Source: Candidatus Palibaumannia cicadellinicola
GTDB taxonomy: Bacteria; Pseudomonadota; Gammaproteobacteria; Enterobacterales; Enterobacteriaceae
DNA: 7,747 nucleotides
Direction of reading: 5' to 3'
Assembly: GCF_002855795.1 (NCBI RefSeq)
Contig: NZ_NJPO01000043.1
Location: forward strand, 1 to 7,747
Positions 1-7,166 of the stretch are shown here, one piece after another (position 1 is the stretch's first letter; each line of letters starts with the position of its first letter). A program made the translations under genes and the position numbers. The notes under the pieces were generated by a model. That model searched no databases, had not been told where the DNA came from, and saw only the letters and a program-made list of their open reading frames with translations.

Positions 1-76
1 GTATTCATTAGCGATTGTTAATGAACTAAATCTTAATTAAAAGTAAAATTATGCTATGCTTAAAAAGCACTGATAT

Positions 77-106
77 TTGACAAAATATCGTTCTCTGCCA
101 TATTAA
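77..106 (+). promoter_or_regulatory. Probable sigma70 promoter for pepA-holC-valS
   Basis: A perfect TTGACA -35 hexamer lies at 77-82. Candidate -10 hexamers follow at 99-104 (CATATT, 16-bp spacer) or 101-106 (TATTAA, 18-bp spacer); both are imperfect, with 4 of 6 matches. The site is about 75-80 bp upstream of the pepA start codon and in the right orientation. No other coding sequence is visible in 1-181: both strands are AT-rich, and the only minus-strand start near the edge (ATG at 8-6) cannot be tied to lptF, which is the divergent neighbour of pepA in E. coli. A tandem 7-mer, AAGATAT twice, lies at 105-118 just downstream. In AT-rich DNA near-consensus -10 boxes are common, so the -35 match is the main support. 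Confidence 0.42.
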
Positions 107-171
107 GATATAAGATATAGAGTATCAAAAAGATCTATTTCTCCAGGACACATATTATTTTATTAAAATTC

Positions 172-175
172 AGGA
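172..175 (+). promoter_or_regulatory. Ribosome binding site of pepA
   Basis: AGGA at 172-175 sits 6 nt before the ATG at 182, which is good Shine-Dalgarno spacing. It supports the start that also gives exact co-linearity with the E. coli PepA N-terminus. Confidence 0.6.
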
Positions 176-181
176 ACAAAA

Positions 182-1705
182 ATGGATTTTAGTGTCAAAA
201 GCGGTAGCCCGGAAAAGCAACGCAGTGCCTGTCTTGTCGCGGGAATTTTTGAGCCACGCCGCTTCTCATCTATCGCTGAACAGCTCGATCAAATTAGCGA
301 AGGCTATATCAGCGCTCTGCTACGCCGTGGTGAATTAGAAGGAAAAGTGGGACAAACTTTACTTTTACATCATGTTCCTAATGTGCTGTCTGAACGCATT
401 TTACTTATCGGCTGTGGCAAAGAACGCGAGCTAGATGAACGTAAGTATAAACAAGTAATTTATCAAACTATTAATACCTTAAACAATACCGGTTCAATGG
501 AGGCCGTTTGCTTCTTAACGGAACTACACGTTAAGCGTAGAAACACCTATTGGAAAGTACGCCTGGCTGTGGAAACAGCCAAAGATTCACTCTATACCTT
601 CGATGAGTTGAAAAGTAATAAAAAAGTCCGACGGCGACCGCTACGCAAAATAGTTTTCAACCTGTCGACACGTCGTGAGTTAACCAGCGGCGAACGTGCT
701 ATCCAACATGGTCTTGCTATTGCAACTGGCATCAAAGCTGCTAAAGATTTAGCAAATATGCCGCCTAATATCTGTAACTCAGCATATCTAGCTTCTCAAG
801 CTCGCCTATTGGCGAATAGCTACAGTCAGAACACAACAACCATGGTGCTCGGCGAAAAAGATATGAAAGAGTTAGGGATGAATGCTTATTTAGCCGTAGG
901 CGAAGGTTCTACTAACGAATCGTTAATGTCAGTTATCACATATAAAGGTAATCCAGATCCAGAAGCACAGCCGATAGTGCTAGTTGGCAAAGGGCTCACC
1001 TTTGATTCCGGTGGCATTTCTCTTAAGTCCTCCGATAATATGAATGAGATGAAATATGATATGTGTGGTGCTGCTACAGTTTATGGTGTAATGTGTGTGG
1101 CACTAGCATTAAACTTACCACTGAATATTGTTGGAGTCCTGGCATGCTGTGAGAATATGGTGGATGGGCGTTCGTTAAGGCCTGGAGATATACTCACTAC
1201 TCTTTCCGGCCAGACGGTAGAAGTATTAAATACCGATGCTGAGGGTCGTCTGGTATTGTGCGACACTCTTACTTATGTAGAACGTTTTAATCCAGAAATT
1301 GTGATAGATATAGCTACCTTAACAGGCGCATGTATTATTGCACTAGGACATCATTTTACTGGGCTTATGTCTAACCATAATCAACTCTCTCATGAACTAA
1401 GTAGCGCTGCTGAGCAAGCCGGAGATCGTGCTTGGCATTTACCGCTAGTAGATGAGTTTCAAGAACAACTAGAGTCTCACTTTGCCGATATGACTAATCT
1501 GGGCGGTCGTCCTGGGGGAGCTATTACTGCTGGTTGTTTTTTATCGCGCTTTGCACGTCAATATAATTGGGCACATTTAGATATTGCAGGTACTGCCTGG
1601 AATTCTGGCAAAACTCAGGGTGCTACCGGACGTCCGGTGGCGATGTTATCACAGTTTTTGCTTAATCGTTCCGTTTTTAGTAGTGATGAGTCAATAAATA
1701 AATGA
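182..1705 (+). CDS. pepA: Leucyl aminopeptidase (cytosol aminopeptidase A, M17 family)
   Basis: Encodes a 507-residue PepA (E. coli: 503), a hexameric two-metal (Zn/Mn) cytosolic exopeptidase that removes N-terminal residues from peptides. In enterobacteria it also acts as a DNA-binding protein at carAB and in XerCD/cer recombination. The M17 signature NTDAEGR is at residues 350-356. The expected metal ligands K270, D275, D293, D352 and E354 and the catalytic residues K282 and R356 are all present at the E. coli numbering, so the enzyme should be active. The N-terminal non-catalytic domain (about 1-165), used for DNA binding, is full length and strongly E. coli-like ([13 protein letters not shown] start, [18 protein letters not shown]). 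The C-terminus is a few residues longer than in E. coli. The start is supported by AGGA 6 nt upstream. It is the first gene of pepA-holC-valS; holC starts 12 nt after its stop. Identity is essentially certain; retention of the DNA-binding role is inferred. Confidence 0.98.
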   Translation: MDFSVKSGSPEKQRSACLVAGIFEPRRFSSIAEQLDQISEGYISALLRRGELEGKVGQTLLLHHVPNVLSERILLIGCGKERELDERKYKQVIYQTINTLNNTGSMEAVCFLTELHVKRRNTYWKVRLAVETAKDSLYTFDELKSNKKVRRRPLRKIVFNLSTRRELTSGERAIQHGLAIATGIKAAKDLANMPPNICNSAYLASQARLLANSYSQNTTTMVLGEKDMKELGMNAYLAVGEGSTNESLMSVITYKGNPDPEAQPIVLVGKGLTFDSGGISLKSSDNMNEMKYDMCGAATVYGVMCVALALNLPLNIVGVLACCENMVDGRSLRPGDILTTLSGQTVEVLNTDAEGRLVLCDTLTYVERFNPEIVIDIATLTGACIIALGHHFTGLMSNHNQLSHELSSAAEQAGDRAWHLPLVDEFQEQLESHFADMTNLGGRPGGAITAGCFLSRFARQYNWAHLDIAGTAWNSGKTQGATGRPVAMLSQFLLNRSVFSSDESINK

Positions 1706-1717
1706 CATACTTATTAC

Positions 1718-2164
1718 ATGAAAATAGTAACCTTCTATCTACTCGACCAGCATGTCATAAAACATGGATTAATCACAATGGAGCGACTCGCTTGTAATCT
1801 AGCGATTCTACATTGGCGAGCAGGTAAACGGGTACTCATAGCTTGCGAAAATAACGAGCAAGCAAGGAAACTTGATAATGCACTATGGACACAAACTACA
1901 GCTGCTTTTATTCCGCATAATCTGGTTGGTGAAGGACCACAAGATGGTGCCCCGATAGAAATTAGTTGGCCACATCGTCGCTGCAATGTACCACGTGACT
2001 TGATTATAAGTCTGATACCTACGTGTACTGATTTTGCTTTTTCTTGCCATGAAGTCATTGATTTTGTACCTAATGAAGAATATCTAAAACAGTTAGCTCG
2101 TAAACGCTATAAAGCTTATCGTAGTGTAGGCTTCCAATTAATTACCGCTCAACCGCCACCTTAG
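1718..2164 (+). CDS. holC: DNA polymerase III chi subunit
   Basis: Encodes a 148-residue HolC (E. coli: 147). Chi pairs with psi (HolD) in the clamp-loader complex and bridges the replisome to the C-terminal tail of SSB; it also partners the helicase YoaA in E. coli. The N-terminus [10 protein letters not shown], the KRVLIACE block (residues 37-44), PHNLVGEG (66-73), GAPIEISWP (77-85) and the C-terminal DFVP...[13 protein letters not shown] segment (115-135) are diagnostic. Residues reported for SSB-tail contact in E. coli chi (V117, R128, Y131, K132) occur here at identical positions, so SSB binding should be intact. W57 and F64, on the protein-partner side, are also kept. The last few residues differ (PPP end). 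The gene starts 12 nt after pepA with no recognisable Shine-Dalgarno, which suggests translational coupling. Whether holD exists elsewhere in the genome cannot be seen. Confidence 0.96.
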   Translation: MKIVTFYLLDQHVIKHGLITMERLACNLAILHWRAGKRVLIACENNEQARKLDNALWTQTTAAFIPHNLVGEGPQDGAPIEISWPHRRCNVPRDLIISLIPTCTDFAFSCHEVIDFVPNEEYLKQLARKRYKAYRSVGFQLITAQPPP

Positions 2165-2187
2165 TATTAGTACATGACAACACATAT

Positions 2188-5046
2188 ATGGACAAGACAT
2201 ATAATCCAACAGTAATTGAGCAACCTTTGTACGAGCACTGGGAAAACCAAGGTTACTTCAAACCCAATGGGGATCACAGCAAACAGAGCTACTGTATTAT
2301 GATCCCTCCACCTAATGTGACCGGTAGTCTCCATATGGGACACGCTTTCCAACAGACTCTTATGGATATTCTTATCCGCTATCAGCGAATGCAAGGTAAA
2401 AATACTCTTTGGCAAGTAGGAACCGATCACGCAGGCATTGCCACACAAATTATGGTAGAGCGTAAAATATTTGCTGAAGAGGGTAAAACTCGCCAAGATT
2501 ATGGACGCAAAGCTTTTATCGAGAAAATTTGGGAATGGAAAGCGCAATCAGGTAGCACTATTACTAATCAGATGCGTCGCCTAGGATGCTCAGTTGACTG
2601 GTGTCGAGAACGTTTTACCATGGACGAAGGGTTATCTAATGCTGTCAAAGAAGTATTTGTCCGTCTGTATCAAGACAATTTGATCTATCGTGGAAAGCGT
2701 TTGGTAAACTGGGATCCAAAAATACATACAGCTATATCAGATCTTGAGGTAGAAAATCGCGAATCGGAAAGCTTTATGTGGCATCTGCGCTATCCGCTCG
2801 CCGATGGCGTTAAGACTATAGAAGGCCTAGACTATTTAGTGGTTGCAACAACACGCCCTGAAACAGTACTAGGTGATACTGGAATAGCGGTCAATCCCTA
2901 TGATGTTCGCTACCAAAATCTCATTAATAAATTTGTATTACTACCTTTGGTTGACCGCCGCATCAAGATCATAGCTGACGAAAATGTTGATATAACTAAG
3001 GGCACGGGTTGCATGAAAGTAACTCCGGCACATGACTTCAATGACTATGAAATCGGTAAACGTCACAAACTACCAGTTATTAATATTCTCACTTTTGAAG
3101 GTAATATACGCCAAGAAGCAGAAATTTTTGACACCAATGGCAAAGTAAGTAACGTATATTCTAGCACTATTCCACAAGCATTCCGCGGTCTAGAACGCTT
3201 CGCTGCACGTCAAGCTATAGTAGCAGAATTGGACCGTCTTGGTCTGCTAGCCTTGATTCAATCTCACAAGCTCATTTTACCTTATAGTGATCGCAGTGGC
3301 GTAGTGATAGAACCTATGTTAACTGATCAATGGTATGTGCGTACCGCACCACTAGCAAAAGTAGCAATGGAAGCTGTGGAAATGGGAGAGCTTCAGTTCG
3401 TATCAAAGCAATATAAAAATATGTATGTTAGCTGGATGCGTAATATCCAAGACTGGTGTATTTCACGTCAGCTATGGTGGGGCCACCGTATTCCTGCTTG
3501 GTACGACGACCAAGGTCTGGTGTACGTCGGCCGCGATGAAGTTGAAGTACGTCAGAAACACCAGCTGAGCGATAGAGTTGTGCTATGTCAGGATCACGAT
3601 GTACTAGACACTTGGTTCTCATCCGGGATTTGGACTTTCTCTACCCTAGGCTGGCCTAATGAGACTGAAGCACTACGCATTTTTCACCCAACTAGCGTGG
3701 TGGTAAGTGGCTTTGATATTATCTTTTTTTGGATAGCACGTATGATAATGTTAACGATGCACTTTAATAAAGATACAGCTGGTAAGCCACAAGTTCCTTT
3801 TAAAACCGTTTATATGACCGGTCTGATACGTGATGAAGAAGGACAGAAGATGTCAAAAACTAAGGGTAATGTGATTGATCCGTTAGATATAGTGGATGGC
3901 ATCTCGCTGGAGCATTTATTGGCGAAACGTTCCGAAAATCTGCTGCTGCAGCCGCAGCTAGTAAAAACAATAAGCCATATGACCGTAAAACAGTTCCCAA
4001 ATGGAATAAAACCACACGGCACCGATGCATTGCGCTTTACCTTAGCAGCGCAGGCCTCAACTGGACGAGATATTAACTGGAATATGAAATCTTTGGAAGG
4101 TTATCGTAACTTCTGTAACAAACTATGGAACGCTAGTCGTTTTGTTTTGATGAATGCTGAAGACCAAGATTGTGGCTTCAATAGTGGCGATAAAATGTTT
4201 TCCCTAGCAGACCGCTGGATTTTAACGAAATTTAACCAGACAGTAAAAATATTCCGTGAAGCGCTAGATAATTATCGTTTTGATTTAGCAGTTGGTAAAT
4301 TATATGATTTTACCTGGTACCAATTTTGTGACTGGTACCTAGAACTCACAAAACCTCTCATGAGTAGAGGTAAAATAGCAGAACGACGTGGTACACGTTA
4401 TACCTTAGTTAGCGTGCTAGAAGCGTTACTGCGTCTTGCTCATCCAATAATTCCCTTTATTACTGAAACTATCTGGCAACGAGTGAAAGTCATTACTTGT
4501 AGGTACGGTGACACAATAATGCTGCAACCATTCCCTATCTATGATGCAGCTTTAATCGATACCAAAGCACTAACTGACTTTGAGTGGACTCAGCAAGTAA
4601 TTATCGCCGTACGGACTATACGTTCTGAAATGAAGATCGTACCCAACAAGCCTCTAAAGTTATTTTTGCGCAACGTATCTACCGAAGCCCAACGTTTGGT
4701 AAATGAGAATTCAATTCTAATCAGTACACTAGCTCAGCTAGTGTCTATCACTGTGCTACCAGTAGGAGAGATTGGGCCAGTTTCGGTAACTAAGCTTGTC
4801 CCAGGTGCTGAACTGCTAATACCGCTTGTAGGTTTTATCAATAAGATTGATGAATTAGATAGGCTTGCAAAAGAAATTTTGCGTATTGAAAGTGAAATAC
4901 GCCGTATTGAAAGTAAACTAATCAACAAAGACTTTCTGGGCCATGCTCCAGAAAACATAGTGGCAAAAGAATATAAGAAACTGGAAACATATCAGCAGTC
5001 AAAAATTAAATGTTTGGAACAGAAATTAATTATCTCGAGGCTATGA
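2188..5046 (+). CDS. valS: Valine--tRNA ligase (class I aminoacyl-tRNA synthetase)
   Basis: Encodes a 952-residue ValS (E. coli: 951) that attaches valine to tRNA-Val and edits mischarged threonine. Domains in order: Rossmann catalytic fold with the HIGH-type motif HMGH (49-52, within [12 protein letters not shown]); CP1 editing domain with TTRPET (221-226, including T222, the residue whose mutation impairs editing in E. coli) and the HDFNDYE block (282-288); [17 protein letters not shown] returning to the catalytic core; KMSKT (554-558) as the KMSKS loop; anticodon-binding domain with [15 protein letters not shown] and the [13 protein letters not shown] block; and a C-terminal coiled-coil tRNA-binding arm (about 885-950) rich in K/E/I/L heptad-like spacing. 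All motifs are intact. The only motif departure is Thr in place of the last Ser of KMSKS. The gene follows holC by 23 nt with no evident Shine-Dalgarno; the start is fixed by co-linearity (MDKTYNP versus MEKTYNP). It ends facing a convergent tRNA gene. Confidence 0.98.
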   Translation: MDKTYNPTVIEQPLYEHWENQGYFKPNGDHSKQSYCIMIPPPNVTGSLHMGHAFQQTLMDILIRYQRMQGKNTLWQVGTDHAGIATQIMVERKIFAEEGKTRQDYGRKAFIEKIWEWKAQSGSTITNQMRRLGCSVDWCRERFTMDEGLSNAVKEVFVRLYQDNLIYRGKRLVNWDPKIHTAISDLEVENRESESFMWHLRYPLADGVKTIEGLDYLVVATTRPETVLGDTGIAVNPYDVRYQNLINKFVLLPLVDRRIKIIADENVDITKGTGCMKVTPAHDFNDYEIGKRHKLPVINILTFEGNIRQEAEIFDTNGKVSNVYSSTIPQAFRGLERFAARQAIVAELDRLGLLALIQSHKLILPYSDRSGVVIEPMLTDQWYVRTAPLAKVAMEAVEMGELQFVSKQYKNMYVSWMRNIQDWCISRQLWWGHRIPAWYDDQGLVYVGRDEVEVRQKHQLSDRVVLCQDHDVLDTWFSSGIWTFSTLGWPNETEALRIFHPTSVVVSGFDIIFFWIARMIMLTMHFNKDTAGKPQVPFKTVYMTGLIRDEEGQKMSKTKGNVIDPLDIVDGISLEHLLAKRSENLLLQPQLVKTISHMTVKQFPNGIKPHGTDALRFTLAAQASTGRDINWNMKSLEGYRNFCNKLWNASRFVLMNAEDQDCGFNSGDKMFSLADRWILTKFNQTVKIFREALDNYRFDLAVGKLYDFTWYQFCDWYLELTKPLMSRGKIAERRGTRYTLVSVLEALLRLAHPIIPFITETIWQRVKVITCRYGDTIMLQPFPIYDAALIDTKALTDFEWTQQVIIAVRTIRSEMKIVPNKPLKLFLRNVSTEAQRLVNENSILISTLAQLVSITVLPVGEIGPVSVTKLVPGAELLIPLVGFINKIDELDRLAKEILRIESEIRRIESKLINKDFLGHAPENIVAKEYKKLETYQQSKIKCLEQKLIISRL

Positions 5047-5076
5047 TGTTATGCTCGACTCGATAAATAATAAAGG

Positions 5077-5149
5077 TGCCGATAATAGGAGTCAAACCTA
5101 TGACCTTCGCATTACGAATGCGCTGCTCTACCAACTGAGCTATATCGGC
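5077..5149 (-). tRNA. thrW: tRNA-Thr (anticodon CGU)
   Basis: Read on the minus strand from 5149, the sequence folds as a canonical cloverleaf: acceptor GCCGATA/TATCGGC (7 perfect pairs), T8, A9, D-stem GCTC/GAGC with loop AGTTGGTA, anticodon loop TTCGTAA giving anticodon CGU (reads ACG), five-base variable region AGGTC, T-stem ATAGG/CCTAT and discriminator A73 at position 5077. It is nearly identical to E. coli thrW as recalled. Departures: the T-loop is TTTGACT, so position 56 is U instead of the near-invariant C. The three bases after A73 read CCT rather than CCA, so CCA must be completed by the tRNA nucleotidyltransferase. The top pair of the anticodon stem (G27, A43) is not Watson-Crick, which I recall is also true in E. 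coli. The gene is convergent with valS (30-nt gap) and divergent from lepA. No clear promoter is seen to its right. Confidence 0.96.
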
Positions 5150-5179
5150 ATTATTGATTTGCACCGTAGACAATTGATG

Positions 5180-5206
5180 CCAACCTAATGTTGGATTGTT
5201 TTATTC
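5180..5206 (+). terminator. Weak candidate rho-independent terminator
   Basis: An inverted repeat CCAAC (5180-5184) / GTTGG (5190-5194) with a CTAAT loop is followed by a T-rich stretch (ATTGTTTTATT) on the plus strand. An outer CAAT/ATTG pairing could add stability only across a 5-nt bulge. Its orientation would stop valS read-through, about 135 nt past the valS stop and beyond the opposing tRNA. The stem is only 5 bp and the U-tract is offset, so this is a tentative call. Confidence 0.25.
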
Positions 5207-5270
5207 TTAATTATTAAGTTACTTAGTAAGAAAAAAAAAACTAATGATTACATCATAGTAACAATTATAT

Positions 5271-5285
5271 CTGATTGTCAATCAG
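5271..5285. repeat. Perfect 15-bp inverted repeat upstream of lepA
   Basis: CTGATTG (5271-5277) is followed by a single T and then its exact reverse complement CAATCAG (5279-5285). It overlaps the candidate lepA -35 hexamer, so it could be an operator-like site. A 7-bp repeat with fixed spacing is expected roughly every two windows of this size by chance, so function is unproven. Confidence 0.4.
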
Positions 5286-5303
5286 TAGCAGTAGCATTAA
5301 AAG
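5275..5303 (+). promoter_or_regulatory. Candidate promoter for lepA-lepB
   Basis: TTGTCA (5275-5280, 5 of 6 to the -35 consensus) is separated by 17 bp from TAAAAG (5298-5303, 4 of 6 to the -10 consensus). It lies about 55 bp upstream of the chosen lepA start. It is the best spaced pair I could find in the interval, but the -10 is weak. Confidence 0.3.
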
Positions 5304-5356
5304 CTTTGGTTTGGTATTCAGTTTTATCACTAGATTTCATCTTGATCAGATTCACA

Positions 5357-7141
5357 ATGAATAATATACGGAATGTTTCTATTATCGCCCATATTGACCA
5401 CGGGAAGTCAACTCTCTCTGATCGCTTGATTCAGTTATGCGGCGCCTTAAGTGAACGTGAAATGGTCACTCAAGTACTTGACTCCATGGATATTGAACGT
5501 GAACGCGGTATTACCATCAAAGCACAAAGTGTTAGACTTAATTACAATGCACTCGATGGCAAAGTATATCAAGTTAATATTATTGATACCCCCGGCCACG
5601 TAGACTTTTCCTACGAAGTTTCTCGCTCACTAGCTGCCTGCGAAGGAGCGCTGTTAGTAGTAGATGCTAGTCAGGGAGTAGAAGCACAGACACTCGCGAA
5701 CTGCTATACCGCTATAGAAATGAATTTAAAAGTTGTGCCAGTATTAAATAAAATTGATTTACTAGTAGCTGATCCAGATCGGGTATTGCAAGAGATTGAA
5801 GAGATTATTGGCATTGACGCTACCGATGCCGTACGCTGCTCTGCCAAAACTGGCTTCGGGGTATCAAATGTTCTAGAACGTCTAGTACGGGATATACCCC
5901 CGCCAGAAGGAGATCCTTGTGCCCCGCTTCAGGCTCTGATCATTGACTCTTGGTTTGATAACTATCTGGGTTTAGTTTCTTTAGTTCGTATCAAAAATGG
6001 GATTTTGCGACAAGGTGACAAAGTCACAGTTATGAGCACCGGCCAGAGCTACAACGCTGATCGTTTAGGATTGTTTACGCCGAAGCGTGTTGATCGAGAG
6101 GTACTAAAATGCGGTGAAGTAGGTTGGCTATCCTGTGCTATAAAAGATATTTTTGGCGCCCCGGTTGGGGATACTTTTACTCTCAAGCATCAACAAGCAG
6201 ACAAAGCATTACCTGGTTTTAAGAAAGTAAAACCTCAGGTATATGCTGGCCTTTTTCCAGCTAGTTCTAATGATTATAAATCTCTCCATGATGCCTTAGG
6301 CAAACTAAGCTTAAACGACGCTTCACTATTCTATGAGCTAGAAAGCTCTACCGCGCTTGGTTTTGGTTTTCGTTGTGGTTTTCTTGGTTTATTACATCTG
6401 GAAATTGTTCAGGAGCGGTTAGAACGCGAGTATGATATCGATCTTATTACCACTGCACCGACGGTTATTTATGAAGTGATTAAGACTGATCAAAGTACAC
6501 ACTATGTCGATAGCCCGTCAAAATTGCCGCCCCTAAATAGTATCGAAGAGCTACGAGAACCTATTGTGGAATGTAATATTCTGCTACCGCAGAAATATCT
6601 AGGTAAAGTTATTAATTTATGCATCGATAAGCGTGGGGTGCAGAAAAATCTCATTTATCACGGGTATCAGGTTACATTGACTTATGAAATACCTATGGCT
6701 GAAGTAGTTCTAGACTTTTTCGATCGTTTGAAATCTACCTCATGCGGTTATGCATCGCTCGATTATGAATTCAAGCGTTTCCAAGCATCAGATATGGTAC
6801 GCGTAGACGTGCTAATTAACGGCGAGCGTATTGATGCGCTCACACTAATTACTCATAGAGTCAATGCTTTATACCGTGGCCGCGAGTTAGTTAATAAGTT
6901 GCAGGAACTCATCCCACGACAGCAGTTTGATATCGCTATCCAGGCTGCTATTGGGCACAATATTATTGCCCGTTCTACGGTGAAACAATTACGTAAGAAT
7001 GTTTTAGCTAAATGTTATGGCGGCGATGTTAGCCGCAAAAAAAAACTGTTACAAAAGCAGAAAAAAGGTAAGAAACGTATGAAACAGGTAGGAAATGTAG
7101 AGCTTCCGCAGGAAGCTTTTCTGGCCATTTTACACGTTTAG
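5357..7141 (+). CDS. lepA: Elongation factor 4 (LepA translational GTPase)
   Basis: Encodes a 594-residue LepA/EF4 (E. coli: 599), a ribosome-associated GTPase implicated in initiation/ribosome biogenesis and in back-translocation in vitro. G-domain motifs: G1 AHIDHGKST (11-19), G2 RGIT (50-53), G3 DTPGH (77-81, with catalytic H81), G4 NKID (131-134), G5 SAK (162-164). These are followed by EF-G-like domains II, III and V and the LepA-specific C-terminal domain, including [19 protein letters not shown] and GKKRMKQ. The start at 5357 gives [19 protein letters not shown], co-linear with E. coli; an in-frame ATG 51 nt upstream would add 17 unrelated hydrophobic residues and is rejected. No good Shine-Dalgarno is seen. 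Oddities: the protein stops right after AILHV and lacks the last five or so residues of E. coli LepA; the conserved HRD-type Asp is Val (V502); and an A9 run encodes the RKKKLL segment. It lies 25 nt before lepB, the usual lepA-lepB operon. Confidence 0.97.
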   Translation: MNNIRNVSIIAHIDHGKSTLSDRLIQLCGALSEREMVTQVLDSMDIERERGITIKAQSVRLNYNALDGKVYQVNIIDTPGHVDFSYEVSRSLAACEGALLVVDASQGVEAQTLANCYTAIEMNLKVVPVLNKIDLLVADPDRVLQEIEEIIGIDATDAVRCSAKTGFGVSNVLERLVRDIPPPEGDPCAPLQALIIDSWFDNYLGLVSLVRIKNGILRQGDKVTVMSTGQSYNADRLGLFTPKRVDREVLKCGEVGWLSCAIKDIFGAPVGDTFTLKHQQADKALPGFKKVKPQVYAGLFPASSNDYKSLHDALGKLSLNDASLFYELESSTALGFGFRCGFLGLLHLEIVQERLEREYDIDLITTAPTVIYEVIKTDQSTHYVDSPSKLPPLNSIEELREPIVECNILLPQKYLGKVINLCIDKRGVQKNLIYHGYQVTLTYEIPMAEVVLDFFDRLKSTSCGYASLDYEFKRFQASDMVRVDVLINGERIDALTLITHRVNALYRGRELVNKLQELIPRQQFDIAIQAAIGHNIIARSTVKQLRKNVLAKCYGGDVSRKKKLLQKQKKGKKRMKQVGNVELPQEAFLAILHV

Positions 7142-7155
7142 TAAATCATGCATGT

Positions 7156-7161
7156 GAGGAG
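7156..7161 (+). promoter_or_regulatory. Ribosome binding site of lepB
   Basis: GAGGAG at 7156-7161, with a 5-nt spacer to the ATG at 7167, is the strongest Shine-Dalgarno in the window and decides the lepB start. holC, valS and lepA have none this clear. Confidence 0.75.
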
Positions 7162-7166
7162 TTGGG

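Larger units (their letters stand above)
5150..5356. other. Divergent intergenic region between thrW and lepA
   Basis: This is 207 bp of AT-rich sequence with no convincing coding sequence on either strand. It must hold the minus-strand promoter for the tRNA and a plus-strand promoter for lepA. Visible elements are a short hairpin (5180-5194), an A10 homopolymer (5231-5240), a perfect 15-bp odd palindrome (5271-5285) and a possible lepA promoter (5275-5303). In E. coli lepA is preceded by rseC; no remnant of rseC is readable here. An in-frame ATG at 5306 extends lepA by 17 codons, but that extension has no counterpart in the LepA family as I know it. Confidence 0.6.

Noticed and set aside
1..8. 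Start of a divergent lptF on the minus strand (ATG at 8-6)
   Set aside because: lptF is next to pepA in E. coli, but only two codons would lie inside the window, they do not match the lptF start as recalled, and no ribosome binding site is visible.
1735..2058. A 107-codon minus-strand open frame inside holC
   Set aside because: It is antisense to a well conserved holC and has no recognisable motif or ribosome binding site.
2167..2547. A 126-codon open frame on the minus strand across the holC-valS boundary
   Set aside because: It lies entirely antisense to conserved valS coding sequence, has no family resemblance I recognise, and its composition follows from the valS codons opposite.
5034..5063. 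CTCGAG/CTCGA repeats after valS as a terminator
   Set aside because: The arms are short, the spacing is loose and no T-run follows on either strand at the right distance.
5306..5356. A 17-codon N-terminal extension of lepA from an upstream ATG
   Set aside because: The added residues have no counterpart in LepA, and MNNIRN at 5357 aligns directly with the known N-terminus; no Shine-Dalgarno supports the upstream ATG.
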